Notes under the pieces: generated by a model
The model's database searches: none
What the model saw: only the letters and a program-made list of their open reading frames with translations
What the model was told of the DNA's origin: nothing
Made by a program: the position numbers and the translations under genes
Part shown: piece after piece, positions 1 through 8,267 of the stretch
Layout: each line of letters opens with the position of its first letter
How positions within the stretch are numbered: position 1 is the first letter of the stretch
Source: RUG563 sp964549135
GTDB lineage: Bacteria; Bacillota; Clostridia; Christensenellales; Aristaeellaceae
Direction: 5' to 3'
Assembly (NCBI GenBank): GCA_964549135.1
Contig: CAZJUJ010000025.1
Location: 1-34,037 of the forward strand
Length of the DNA: 34,037 nucleotides

Positions 1-51
1 AATAATTGTTAACGAAAGTATGAAGCAATCATGAAATTCTGGGCATTGAAG

Positions 52-80
52 TAGACAATACGCTCCATTGGTGATATACT
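52..80 (+). promoter_or_regulatory. Sigma-A-type promoter of the dynamin operon
   Basis: A -35 box TAGACA (52-57) and a -10 box TATACT (75-80) are separated by exactly 17 bp, and each box differs from consensus at one position. Transcription would start near 87 and leave a leader of roughly 115 nt before the first gene at 203. I see no clear riboswitch or terminator in that leader. Nothing else in 1-202 looks coding. Confidence 0.6.
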
Positions 81-202
81 ATATTTTGACAATTTTTAGG
101 CATTTCAGGCGATTTCTGTCGTTTGATTCAGGCTTTCGGAATATGTCAATTAGTGGTGTTAGTTCTCTACTTTCGTCCCCGAAAGGACAAGGAGATGATC
201 TT

Positions 203-709
203 ATGGGCGGTTTTCAACTGGATGGATGTGGGGCTGCAGATTCGGTTAGCAAGCTGAGATTGCTGAAAGCAGAGCGCTGTTCTGCCTGCGGTAAGGAATG
301 TGATTTTTATCTTGCCAGGATCAGGCCGAAAATATATATTGCATTCATTCCGAAAATTCCGCCGAATAAGAAGTATGGCATCGTTTGTGCCAAGTGCAAA
401 ACGGGCACTTACATAACAGAAGAGCAGATGAAGGATCTGATGAATGCGGACGAGGAGAGCAAGGTTTTGCTGTTTGATGCCATTATGCATCCTGAAAACA
501 ATGACAGTATTCAGGAGGAATCGCGCCTGCAGGAACCGGAACTTCTGAAAAAGAATACCGCTGACAATTCAGCGCCGATAGAAAATGGCTTTAAGGCAAA
601 TGAACCGCTCCCTGTAAATAAAGAGGCAGAAAAGTGGGAAGGTCCCCTTTGCATGACCAAGAATGACAATGGCATGAAGCATTTCCGGCTGTGCGGTCAT
701 GCGCGATAA
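203..709 (+). CDS. Zinc-ribbon protein, first gene of the dynamin operon
   Basis: This 168-residue protein of unknown function has two CxxC knuckles, Cys26/Cys29 and Cys62/Cys65, about 32 residues apart, which is the layout of a four-cysteine zinc ribbon. The segment between them is hydrophobic and basic and includes IYIAFIPKIPP. From about residue 85 on, the chain is acidic and low in complexity, so the tail is probably disordered. The frame is open upstream to 68, but I chose ATG 203 because AAGGAG (189-194) lies 8 nt before it and the upstream residues look like untranslated leader. It is followed 44 bp later by the first GTPase and is probably in the same transcript. It may be a small adaptor or metal-sensing partner of the GTPases. 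That role is inference, and I do not recognise a named family. Confidence 0.75.
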   Translation: MGGFQLDGCGAADSVSKLRLLKAERCSACGKECDFYLARIRPKIYIAFIPKIPPNKKYGIVCAKCKTGTYITEEQMKDLMNADEESKVLLFDAIMHPENNDSIQEESRLQEPELLKKNTADNSAPIENGFKANEPLPVNKEAEKWEGPLCMTKNDNGMKHFRLCGHAR

Positions 710-753
710 CTGCTGGATGCATTGAGATACAAGTTCGCTGGGAGTGATTGTTG

Positions 754-2799
754 ATGGATTATCGGTTTGCGGCCCTCGAAGCATTGCAGCATCTGCGTGA
801 GGCATTGGAAAAATATCCAAACCCGGGCTTGCTTGAGGAAATCAATGCGCTGACCGCGCTGGTGAAGAATCAGAGATTCATCGTGGCTGTTGCGGGTGAA
901 TTCAAGCGCGGAAAATCGAGCCTGATCAACGCTCTGCTGGGAATGCCCGTCCTGCCGATGGATATTCTGCCCGCGACGGCAACGGCCAGCCGCATTGTTT
1001 ACGGTTCACATCCCAGCATGCGGATTCTCAAGAAAGATGGCTCAAAGCAGACAATCGATGTCAAAGAACTGAAAGATTACGTAACGAAGCTGACAGACGA
1101 AGCAGCTCAAAATGCGAAAAGCATTCAGGAAGCGGTGATTGAATATCCAACGATTCTTTGCCAGAACGGAGTTGAGATTGTAGATACGCCCGGTCTGAAC
1201 GATAGTGAGGGAATGGAAAAGATCACAAACGATATCCTTCAGGATGTTCATGCTGTGGTGTTTGCTGTTTCTGCAATTATGCCGTTCAGCGAAACCGAGG
1301 CTGCATGGCTTGCAGGCGCTATCAGGAATGACAAGCTTCAGTACCTGATGTTTGCGGTTACTTTTTTTGATCGCGTGATGAAAAAGGATCAGCAAAAGGT
1401 GTTGGATTCTATTCGAGAACGAATTTCGGCCATGGTGCAGGAGCGAGTACAGGCGCTTTATCCGGATCAGCCAGACCTGAAGAAAAAGGCAGAGCGATTG
1501 ACTGATCCTAAAACCATGTTCCTGATCCCCATATCTTCCAGCGATGCGCTGGACGCCATTGTTTCGGGCGATGACGAGCTTTTACAAAAAAGCAACCTGC
1601 CCGAATTCAAGCAGTCGCTGATGATGGCTGTGAATGCGCATCAGAATGAATATGCCGTCCTGCGCACGGACAAGCTCATGCGCCAGGCTGAAGCATGGCT
1701 GAGTGAGCCGGGTCAGCAGCGGGCTGAACTGAATGAAGTGCGGAGCATGAATGATAACTGCGAGGAAGCGCTGCAGCGTTTGCAGCAATATACAGAGAAT
1801 GTGAAGCAGACCATCCAGCGGCTGAACGAAGAAATAGCCTCTGCTGTAAAGAACACGCCCAGTGCCTTTGCAGATATGCAGGCAGCAGCAGACGGGGTAA
1901 TTTATGCGCAGCAGGGGAACATTCAAACGAATGATGATGTGCATACTATCTTGAATGCGGCGACGCTTGCGGCGAGAGAAGCGGTTAAAACGCATTATCT
2001 CACCCAATGGAACGCAAATTATCTGCCAGTTTTCAAACGCGGCGTGGAATTGATAGAAGCGGAACATGACGCTCTGCTGGAAAAATGCCGGATTTTGCTT
2101 GATCCGGTTCCGCAGCTGCAGGAAACATTGGAACTGAAGAAAACGCTTTGGAGCCGTATCAGCACATGTATAATTCCTGAACTGCCTTTGGAGTGGAGCC
2201 TGGATATCACGGGCGGCTTTCTTAAGGGGGTTATAACGGGCGGACAGCGAATGGCAGAGGATATTGGAAAATCTGTAAGCAGAGCCGCGGATTTTATCGA
2301 AAAGAAATCACCGGGCTTCCGGAAAATGAAGGGGAAATTCGAGGATATCGTGCAAAAAACAGGCATTGCGGAGAAAGCGAAGGGTAAATTTGAGGATCTC
2401 ATGCAAAAAACAGGCATTGCCGAGAAAGTGGAAAAAATCGAGCTTCCGCAGTTGGAAATCAAGGAAGGATTACTGACAGGCAAAAATCTGTATCAGGAAA
2501 TCATACCCAAAATCTCGGAGGGCACAACGCACCTGATCCGCGGCTGGAATGAACTTCCGGAACGTTTGTCGGCCATCCTGTACGCGGCTTATTTGGATGA
2601 AGAGAGGCTCCTGACAGATTCGACGCTCCAACTGGCGCTTACGAAGCGCAAGGGAGAGATAGAGGTCACGCTGACGCAGCGTACCAAGGAAAGAGAAGAT
2701 AATTTCAAAAATGCAGCAGCTTGCATAGAAAAGGCAAAAGAAATAATTGAGAAAGCAAAAAATCCCGAAATTGTCGAAAGCGAAGGGGATAAAGCATGA
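754..2799 (+). CDS. Dynamin-like GTPase 1 (altered G4 motif)
   Basis: This 681-residue protein belongs to the bacterial dynamin superfamily. The GTPase domain covers roughly residues 35-260, with P-loop GEFKRGKS at 48-55, a G2-like threonine-rich stretch (PATATAS) and the G3 motif DTPG at 144-147. The expected base-recognition motif N/TKxD is replaced by TFFD (203-206), in perfect register with NKMD of the second GTPase, so guanine specificity or GTP turnover may be changed. A helical region follows, then a 17-residue tandem repeat at about 526-559 and a charged helical tail. No clear transmembrane segment is seen. Two in-frame TTG codons (748, 751) precede ATG 754. The ATG is preferred because GGGAG (740-744) is 9 nt upstream of it. 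Dynamin-family proteins usually remodel or tether membranes. The cellular role of this one is unknown. Confidence 0.88.
   Translation: MDYRFAALEALQHLREALEKYPNPGLLEEINALTALVKNQRFIVAVAGEFKRGKSSLINALLGMPVLPMDILPATATASRIVYGSHPSMRILKKDGSKQTIDVKELKDYVTKLTDEAAQNAKSIQEAVIEYPTILCQNGVEIVDTPGLNDSEGMEKITNDILQDVHAVVFAVSAIMPFSETEAAWLAGAIRNDKLQYLMFAVTFFDRVMKKDQQKVLDSIRERISAMVQERVQALYPDQPDLKKKAERLTDPKTMFLIPISSSDALDAIVSGDDELLQKSNLPEFKQSLMMAVNAHQNEYAVLRTDKLMRQAEAWLSEPGQQRAELNEVRSMNDNCEEALQRLQQYTENVKQTIQRLNEEIASAVKNTPSAFADMQAAADGVIYAQQGNIQTNDDVHTILNAATLAAREAVKTHYLTQWNANYLPVFKRGVELIEAEHDALLEKCRILLDPVPQLQETLELKKTLWSRISTCIIPELPLEWSLDITGGFLKGVITGGQRMAEDIGKSVSRAADFIEKKSPGFRKMKGKFEDIVQKTGIAEKAKGKFEDLMQKTGIAEKVEKIELPQLEIKEGLLTGKNLYQEIIPKISEGTTHLIRGWNELPERLSAILYAAYLDEERLLTDSTLQLALTKRKGEIEVTLTQRTKEREDNFKNAAACIEKAKEIIEKAKNPEIVESEGDKA
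2329..2430 (+). repeat. Two-copy 51-bp in-frame tandem repeat inside GTPase 1
   Basis: Unit 1 (2329-2379) and unit 2 (2380-2430) each encode 17 residues beginning KGKFED and containing QKTGIAEK. They differ at a handful of bases, several of them silent, so the duplication is not brand new. The unit alternates lysines and hydrophobic residues in a way that could form an amphipathic helix. Confidence 0.85.
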
Positions 2800-2917
2800 A
2801 GTGCGAGCATTTTGGATAGGAATTGGTGCAAGGCATGCGCATACACTGTGAACAGAAAGAGCAGATCGATCCCGAATCTTCATCAGCTTCATGAAAATAT
2901 CAGGAGGACACGCACAA

Positions 2918-4999
2918 ATGAATGATCAAGCGATTGGATATCAGAGCTATAATCAAATGGTCACAGAAATTTCCAATAATCTGCAGAAATTACATGACGT
3001 ATGTATGGATCTGAATATGCAGGAAACTGCCGCGGCCCTGGAGCGCAGTGATGCGAAGATGAAAGGGCATAAATTCGCAATCGGTATTCTGGGCGAATTC
3101 AAGCGCGGCAAAAGCACTGTGATCAATGCGCTGCTGGGGCGCGAGATCATGCCCTCTGATATTCTGCCGACATCTGCAACGATGAATCGCGTGACGTATG
3201 GGCTCAATCCCGGGGCGCAGATACATATGCGCAGCGGCGAAGTTGAAAATATTGCCGTGGATCAGCTGATCGATTATGTAACCAAGCTGGATGCAGAGAA
3301 GGCGGCAATGGCGGAACTGGTGGAAGAAGCCATTGTATTCTATCCCTGCAAATTCTGCAAAGACGGTGTGGATATTGTGGATACTCCCGGCCTGAACGAT
3401 GACGGGCGCATGGATAAGGTGGTAGAGGAGGTTATTCCGAAGCTGGATGCAGTGGTGATGGTGATCGTGCCCGACAGTCCCTTGAGCATGAGCGAATCGG
3501 CATTTATCCGCACCAAGCTGATGACCAGCGATATCGGCCGCCTGATTTTTCTTGTTAACAAGATGGATTGCGTGCGTAAACGGGATCGCCAGCGTGTGCT
3601 TGATAGTATTCGCGTTCGAATCGAGGAATCCATTCTTGGCAAGATGAAAGAAATTCATGGAGAGGATTCCGATATTTATAAGGATGTTCAGAATAAGCTC
3701 GCTGACATACGCATCTTCCCCATTTCTGCACGCAATGCACTGGAGGGAAGAGAAGAAAACGATGATGCGCTGCTTAATGACAGTGGAATTCTGGAATTCG
3801 AAGCTGCCCTGGAAAAGATGCTGACGGAAGAGCGCGGCAGCTTGGAGCTGAGCATGCCCATTGCGCAAATCTACCGCGGCTGCGCTCAGGCCTCGGAAAT
3901 GATCGAAACCTGCAGAACGGCGCTGAACATCAGTCAGGAGGAATTTCAGCAGACGCAGCGTGAAACGCTGGCCAAATGCCAGGAATTATCAGAAGAGCAA
4001 AAGGAAAAGCAAAAGAATCTGAGGGACAAGGCCAAGGATGTGAAGGCCCAGATGTATGTGAGCGCAAAGGAGTGCTATGACCGTATTGAAGAAAAGGCTG
4101 GCGAGTTGATCGATAGCATTACCCTTGATAACCCGAAAAAAAGCCTGACCGATGATGATAAGCGGGCGATTATCGAAAAGGCTGCCAAGCAGATCGACGA
4201 ATTAACCAGGCAGGAAATGGCTGTTTTTTCCGAACGAACCATTTGCCGGCTGAGTGAAATCGTCGGCAAGGAATCTCTGGAGATTTCCACTATGGTATCC
4301 AAGCATGAGATGCACATTGCAGATGCGAGCAAGCCGAATGCAAATTTGAAAGTGATACTGGGAAGCATTGCATTGGACACCATGACTACATATCTGGCGG
4401 CAGAGCTGCCGGGCCTCGGCGGCGTTATTATGGGCTATCGTTCGGCGGGCGTGAAAGGCGCCTTGTTGGGCGGCGGCACTGCCTTGGCCAGCTCCGTGGT
4501 CCTGGTTTCGCTGCTGGCCCCCTTGGGCATTGTGGGGCTGCCCCTGGCAGCGATTGCCTGCGCAAGCGGAACATTTGCAGGCAGGGCAGTGACGGACGCA
4601 GTATTTGCAAAGAGCCTCAATCAAAAAGCCCTTGCACAATTGAAAAAAGAAATCCATGCCGGTTTCCAGAACAGCAGCATTCAGATGCGCAGCGATCGAG
4701 AAATTGAGAAATGGATCGACGAAACGGTTGACGGACAATATGCGCAGCTGATTGATTCCATGAATGATGAATGCACACGGATTAGAAATCAGGCGAATGA
4801 AACCATCAGCAACATCAAGCTGGAATTGGCGCGCAATGCGGCGGAAAAACAGCAGCGTATGAACCATTATGATGCCCTGCAGGCAACCATTATTGGGATC
4901 CGGACCTACATGGAGCCATACAGAAATATGATCGCCAATAGTATTCCCTTCGACGGGGATTCCTGCAAAGCAGCAGTCAGCGATCATATTGACGCGTAA
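2918..4999 (+). CDS. Dynamin-like GTPase 2 (canonical motifs, hydrophobic membrane segment)
   Basis: This 693-residue protein is the most complete dynamin-like GTPase of the trio: P-loop GEFKRGKS 59-66, G2 region PTSAT 84-88, G3 DTPG 155-158 and G4 NKMD 214-217. The middle (about 335-470) is charged and helical with a glutamine/glutamate-rich stretch. A glycine-rich hydrophobic segment at about 497-558 (including VVLVSLLAPLGIVGLPLAA) fits the membrane-inserting paddle of bacterial dynamins, and a second helical bundle follows. ATG 2918 is preferred over the in-frame ATG 2891 because AGGAGG (2902-2907) sits 10 nt before it. The 118-bp gap after GTPase 1 holds no convincing gene or promoter. 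The GTPase domain is clearly related to GTPase 1 (both share DYVTKL and VDTPGLND-type stretches), so the pair probably arose by duplication and may form mixed assemblies. Confidence 0.9.
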   Translation: MNDQAIGYQSYNQMVTEISNNLQKLHDVCMDLNMQETAAALERSDAKMKGHKFAIGILGEFKRGKSTVINALLGREIMPSDILPTSATMNRVTYGLNPGAQIHMRSGEVENIAVDQLIDYVTKLDAEKAAMAELVEEAIVFYPCKFCKDGVDIVDTPGLNDDGRMDKVVEEVIPKLDAVVMVIVPDSPLSMSESAFIRTKLMTSDIGRLIFLVNKMDCVRKRDRQRVLDSIRVRIEESILGKMKEIHGEDSDIYKDVQNKLADIRIFPISARNALEGREENDDALLNDSGILEFEAALEKMLTEERGSLELSMPIAQIYRGCAQASEMIETCRTALNISQEEFQQTQRETLAKCQELSEEQKEKQKNLRDKAKDVKAQMYVSAKECYDRIEEKAGELIDSITLDNPKKSLTDDDKRAIIEKAAKQIDELTRQEMAVFSERTICRLSEIVGKESLEISTMVSKHEMHIADASKPNANLKVILGSIALDTMTTYLAAELPGLGGVIMGYRSAGVKGALLGGGTALASSVVLVSLLAPLGIVGLPLAAIACASGTFAGRAVTDAVFAKSLNQKALAQLKKEIHAGFQNSSIQMRSDREIEKWIDETVDGQYAQLIDSMNDECTRIRNQANETISNIKLELARNAAEKQQRMNHYDALQATIIGIRTYMEPYRNMIANSIPFDGDSCKAAVSDHIDA

Positions 5000-5032
5000 G
5001 CCGGGCAGGAAACAGATAAAGGAGGAACGCAG

Positions 5033-6013
5033 ATGGAATCGATGAATAATCCTCTTCGGGGTATGGATTACAGCTTTAAAACCTATCTGGCGAATCGGAA
5101 AGCGGAAAACATCCGGCACATGGATGGCAATGCAATTCCCGATTATGCATACGGCATGGATTATGAGCTTCGTAAAAAGCTGGATAGTATTCCGGGGTTC
5201 TTCAGGTTTTCAAAAACGCTGGTTGCCTCCCAGGCCAGCGTTATGCTGCAGGAAATCAACCAGCACGCCACATGCGCCACAGCCTCAACATTTCCCGATG
5301 TATATGAAATCGGCTGTGAATGTGCCCGCCGCCTGGGAACGACTATTCCTAACATATATATTTATCCTTCCACTGAAATCAATGCCTATGCCGTTGCAAC
5401 GGAGGAAATAGAGCCCCTCATTGTGATTTACAGCGCGCTGTATGAACGTGTTACCAAAGGCGAGCTGAAGGCGGCGATCGGCCATGAGTGCGGACATTTC
5501 CATAATCATCATAGCACCTACCAGCTTCTGGTGAACGTACTTTTGCAGTCAGGCGCTGCCGGCACCGGAATGCTGGCAGGAAAAGCAGTGGCGGGAATGC
5601 TGACAAAGGGCGCCACCGTTGCGCTGAACACGTGGAGCCGAGCTGCAGAAGTGACCGCTGATCGGGCCGGCATGATTTGCGCCGATTCTCCGGAGGATTG
5701 CCTTTCCCTGCAAGCCAAATTCATGTACGGCGGTGCCTTTGGCGAGCATCAGGTGGATTATGAATCGCTGAAAGAGCAGCTTCAAATGCAGATGAGCAAC
5801 GCCACGAAATATCTGGAACTGAATTATAATCATCCCACCAGCGTGCGCCGTATGTTGGCGATGGAGGAATTTGCCAAGTGCCGTGTTTACTATGACTGGC
5901 GGGAAGATTTGAAAAAACCGGGCGCTATACTCTGCTCCCGGGAAGAATGCGATGAGCGCTGCAAGAAATTCATTGCCCTGAACGGAAAAACAAAGGAAGG
6001 AGGCGTTCGCTGA
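5033..6013 (+). CDS. M48-family zinc metallopeptidase
   Basis: This 326-residue protein has the M48 signature: zinc-binding HECGH (HExxH, 151-155) with Glu152 as the catalytic base, and the third ligand Glu206 in the downstream AAEVTADRAG stretch, which matches the family's ExxAD-type motif. The N-terminal part includes PNIYIYPSTEINAYAV, like the substrate-binding beta region of M48 enzymes. There is no signal peptide or strong transmembrane helix, unlike HtpX. Residues 163-200 are moderately hydrophobic and may touch the membrane. The protein therefore probably sits in the cytosol with the GTPases. The C-terminus has a cysteine cluster (C301, C306, C310). AAAGGAGG lies 7 nt before ATG 5033, and the gene fits tightly between two dynamin genes. 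Its substrate is unknown. One of the adjacent dynamins is an attractive guess. Confidence 0.9.
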   Translation: MESMNNPLRGMDYSFKTYLANRKAENIRHMDGNAIPDYAYGMDYELRKKLDSIPGFFRFSKTLVASQASVMLQEINQHATCATASTFPDVYEIGCECARRLGTTIPNIYIYPSTEINAYAVATEEIEPLIVIYSALYERVTKGELKAAIGHECGHFHNHHSTYQLLVNVLLQSGAAGTGMLAGKAVAGMLTKGATVALNTWSRAAEVTADRAGMICADSPEDCLSLQAKFMYGGAFGEHQVDYESLKEQLQMQMSNATKYLELNYNHPTSVRRMLAMEEFAKCRVYYDWREDLKKPGAILCSREECDERCKKFIALNGKTKEGGVR

Positions 6014-6015
6014 AG

Positions 6016-7767
6016 ATGGGGAATATCGTTTATGATATTGATGAATTGAAATCGATATTGAATGAAAATCTGGCTGCGTTGGAGCAGATACGCTGCAATG
6101 AACGCTATTTCAAGCATTTGGGTGCTTCCTTTATGGAAAGGCTCGAGAAATGGGAAAAGAATATTCGCCGCCAGAGGGATTTGCCCTTTACAATTGTCGT
6201 CTGCGGCGAATTCAAACGTGGAAAATCAAGCTTGATCAATGCCCTGCTCGGCGAGGATGTTGCCGTTGCGGATGTTACCCCGGAAACCATTACGCTGAAC
6301 CGGATCAGCTACGGGGAGCATTCCAATGCATTGGTGCTGCCCGGCGGAAAGCGGCTGCTGCTCAAAGATGAAGAGCTTCGGCGCAGCAAACTTGAATCTA
6401 TCCTGGACGAGCATGGCAAAGGCGTCTATCAGCTGGAGCTTAAGCGTCCTATTGAGCTTCTCAAAAGCATGACCATCGTGGATACCCCCGGTATGGAAGA
6501 TTCGATGCGGGATTATAGCCCCATGGTCATCGAGGCGCTGAATCAGGCGGATGCAGTATTGCATGTCGTGTCTGTGAATTATCCTGTTTCCCTCAGCGAA
6601 CAGCTGTTTATCCGTACCTCTATTCTGCCGCAAAAGCATACGCAGGTCATGGTGGTCGGCAACTATGCCGATACACTCCGCACACAGGGAAACTATGAGC
6701 GCATGCGCAAAGAAATCGGTGAAAGACTCAATACCATTCTTCCGGGCATACCGTACTATGTACTCAGCGCCCTGGATGAGCGCTGCCGCCAAATGGGAGC
6801 GGAACGTCCGGCTGAAGAGCTTGCGTCTATTCTGGAAAGCGGCTTCCAAAGCCTGAAGGACAGCCTGAACACGCTGCTTCAAGAGAAAGGCGCAATGGTG
6901 CTGCCTGACCGCATGGAACGCATGTTCAGCGGAATGCAGGAAGAGCTTGGCACGCTGCTGAATACGCAGGAGTATGGCGTGGTGATCGATAAGGAAACGC
7001 TCAATAAGGAAATCGACGAAGCAAATGAGCTGTGCGATGCCATGAGCAAAAAGCAGCAAGCAACGCTGAACGAACTTGCAAACAGGATGAATGAAATGTG
7101 CCGCGAAACCACGGGCTGGCTCTCCGAAATAGTGGATGGGATGCGCGCTGAGGTACAGCAGATGCAGGATGTCGATACCCTTGATGTGCGCAAATACTAT
7201 TCCATCTATTGCGTAGATACCATGCAGGATGCGCTGAATCGCTGCGTTGAGTACCATTTGGATATGATCTACGATGCGGTTGATCGCATTTCCGAGGAAA
7301 TGGGCAAGAGCCTTTCGCTGGATTCCGCCAAGCTGGCAAAGCAGAATTTTCGTTTTGCCCTGCACAATAAATCCTGGACGCGGGGCGATAATCTGTATTT
7401 GGGTTCAACGGTGCTGACCAATGCTACAGGCGTCGGCGGTTTGCTTTATTCCCTTGCGACGATGGGCATAAGCGGGCATATGCGGCAAAAAGAGCTGTCC
7501 GGCAAGAAGGATACGGTTCTGCTGGATGTTCAGCGCCAGTTCATGCAGCTTAAGGAAACCTTGCCCAAGGTAATTGAACAGACTTACAGCCAGCTCGAGA
7601 AAGAATTAAATGGGCAAATTCAGGATTTCTTTGCCAAACAGATTCAGGAAGTCAAGGACAACACCGATCAGATGCGAACAACCGCTAACTGCGGCATAGA
7701 AGAAAAGCAGCGTATACAGAAGGATATTCATGAGGTGAGAGAGCTTCTGGAAAAAATGGTGATATGA
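6016..7767 (+). CDS. Dynamin-like GTPase 3 (altered G4 motif)
   Basis: This 583-residue dynamin-like GTPase is more divergent than the other two. P-loop GEFKRGKS is at 64-71, the threonines of TPETIT near 88-93 fit G2, DTPG is at 156-159, and the G4 position reads NYAD (216-219), keeping Asn and Asp but losing the usual Lys. A long helical region (about 325-450) is followed by a short glycine-rich hydrophobic patch at about 462-486 that could contact membrane, and then a helical tail. The start lies 2 nt after the stop of the M48 gene. The GGAGG-containing purine run (5993-6003) is about 12 nt upstream, so translation is probably coupled. The likely role is as a partner of GTPases 1 and 2 in a membrane-acting complex, which is inferred from clustering only. 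Confidence 0.88.
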   Translation: MGNIVYDIDELKSILNENLAALEQIRCNERYFKHLGASFMERLEKWEKNIRRQRDLPFTIVVCGEFKRGKSSLINALLGEDVAVADVTPETITLNRISYGEHSNALVLPGGKRLLLKDEELRRSKLESILDEHGKGVYQLELKRPIELLKSMTIVDTPGMEDSMRDYSPMVIEALNQADAVLHVVSVNYPVSLSEQLFIRTSILPQKHTQVMVVGNYADTLRTQGNYERMRKEIGERLNTILPGIPYYVLSALDERCRQMGAERPAEELASILESGFQSLKDSLNTLLQEKGAMVLPDRMERMFSGMQEELGTLLNTQEYGVVIDKETLNKEIDEANELCDAMSKKQQATLNELANRMNEMCRETTGWLSEIVDGMRAEVQQMQDVDTLDVRKYYSIYCVDTMQDALNRCVEYHLDMIYDAVDRISEEMGKSLSLDSAKLAKQNFRFALHNKSWTRGDNLYLGSTVLTNATGVGGLLYSLATMGISGHMRQKELSGKKDTVLLDVQRQFMQLKETLPKVIEQTYSQLEKELNGQIQDFFAKQIQEVKDNTDQMRTTANCGIEEKQRIQKDIHEVRELLEKMVI

Positions 7768-7868
7768 ATTGGACGAAAGAGAAAGCAATACAGACATCTG
7801 GCGCAATTGCTGTGGTTTGTATGGGTCAAATCGCAGCAATTGCATACGCGGGTCATTTAAGGAGCTGA
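7764..7868 (+). CDS. Possible 34-residue single-pass membrane peptide
   Basis: The ATG at 7764 overlaps the stop codon of GTPase 3 as ATGA, and the frame runs 34 codons to TGA at 7866. The peptide has a charged N-terminus (MNWTKEKAIQ), then a continuous hydrophobic stretch (GAIAVVCMGQIAAIAYAG) of transmembrane length, then HLRS. The upstream Shine-Dalgarno is poor, so expression would rely on coupling to the GTPase. The ribosome site of the next gene overlaps its 3' end. It may be a small membrane anchor or regulator, but a frame this short can also be chance. Confidence 0.35.
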   Translation: MNWTKEKAIQTSGAIAVVCMGQIAAIAYAGHLRS

Positions 7869-7872
7869 ATTC

Positions 7873-8064
7873 ATGACTGCTGAACAATACTGGGAGCTTC
7901 ACAAAAAAGAGGTGCTTGCAGAACTGAATGATACAGGCAACGAGGATGAACTCCTTGCGGTTTACCATCGCTTTTGGGAATCGCTGAAAGTGCATGTGCT
8001 ATCTTGCTTTGAACATGAGATAGGCAGCTTGTTCAGACATCTGCCATACCCGCAGGGATCTTGA
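7873..8064 (+). CDS. Small acidic protein of unknown function
   Basis: This 63-residue protein has AAGGAG (7859-7864) ideally placed 8 nt before ATG 7873. It is mostly helical and acidic at the start (EQYWELHKKEVLAEL), with aromatic residues and one Cys. I recognise no family. A second coding-like frame, shifted by -1, continues past its stop up to 8186, so the annotated stop may reflect a frameshift in a protein of about 100 residues. It lies in the dynamin operon after GTPase 3. Confidence 0.55.
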   Translation: MTAEQYWELHKKEVLAELNDTGNEDELLAVYHRFWESLKVHVLSCFEHEIGSLFRHLPYPQGS

Positions 8065-8186
8065 ATGCCCCCGTCAGTCTTCAGCAGGGTATCCATCAGA
8101 GCGTATTCAACCGCATCAGACGGATGGTGCAAAAAACCGAAATAGCGATTATTTCGGGAGAGGATAGCTGCAGCCGGGCGGGCTGA
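8055..8186 (+). other. Coding-like continuation in the -1 frame (possible frameshifted 3' half)
   Basis: From about 8055 the -1 frame relative to the 63-residue gene reads 43 codons to TGA at 8184, including GILNAPVSLQQG and FNRIRRMVQKTEIAIISGED, which look protein-like. It has no good start codon or ribosome site of its own. It could be the original C-terminal half of the small protein, separated by a one-base change, or it could be a chance open frame. I see no typical slippery heptamer. Confidence 0.25.
8131..8157 (-). terminator. Possible intrinsic terminator facing left
   Basis: A perfect 8-bp stem (8137-8144 with 8150-8157, arms CCGAAATA and TATTTCGG) has a 5-nt loop. Read on the minus strand it is followed by six T (8136-8131). 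No minus-strand gene is seen to the right that would need it. It may block antisense transcription into the dynamin operon, be a relic, or be a chance palindrome within the coding-like frame at 8055-8186. Confidence 0.3.
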
Positions 8187-8267
8187 ATGATCAGTTCATC
8201 AATATAGCAGCAGCTGGCAACCGGACGATAGAAAAAGCTGAATGAAAAGATACAGGGAGGATGCAGG

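Noticed and set aside
2800..2917. Internal promoter or small gene between GTPase 1 and GTPase 2
   Set aside because: The candidate -35/-10 pairs are only about 13 bp apart and the longest ATG frame is 19 codons without a ribosome site.
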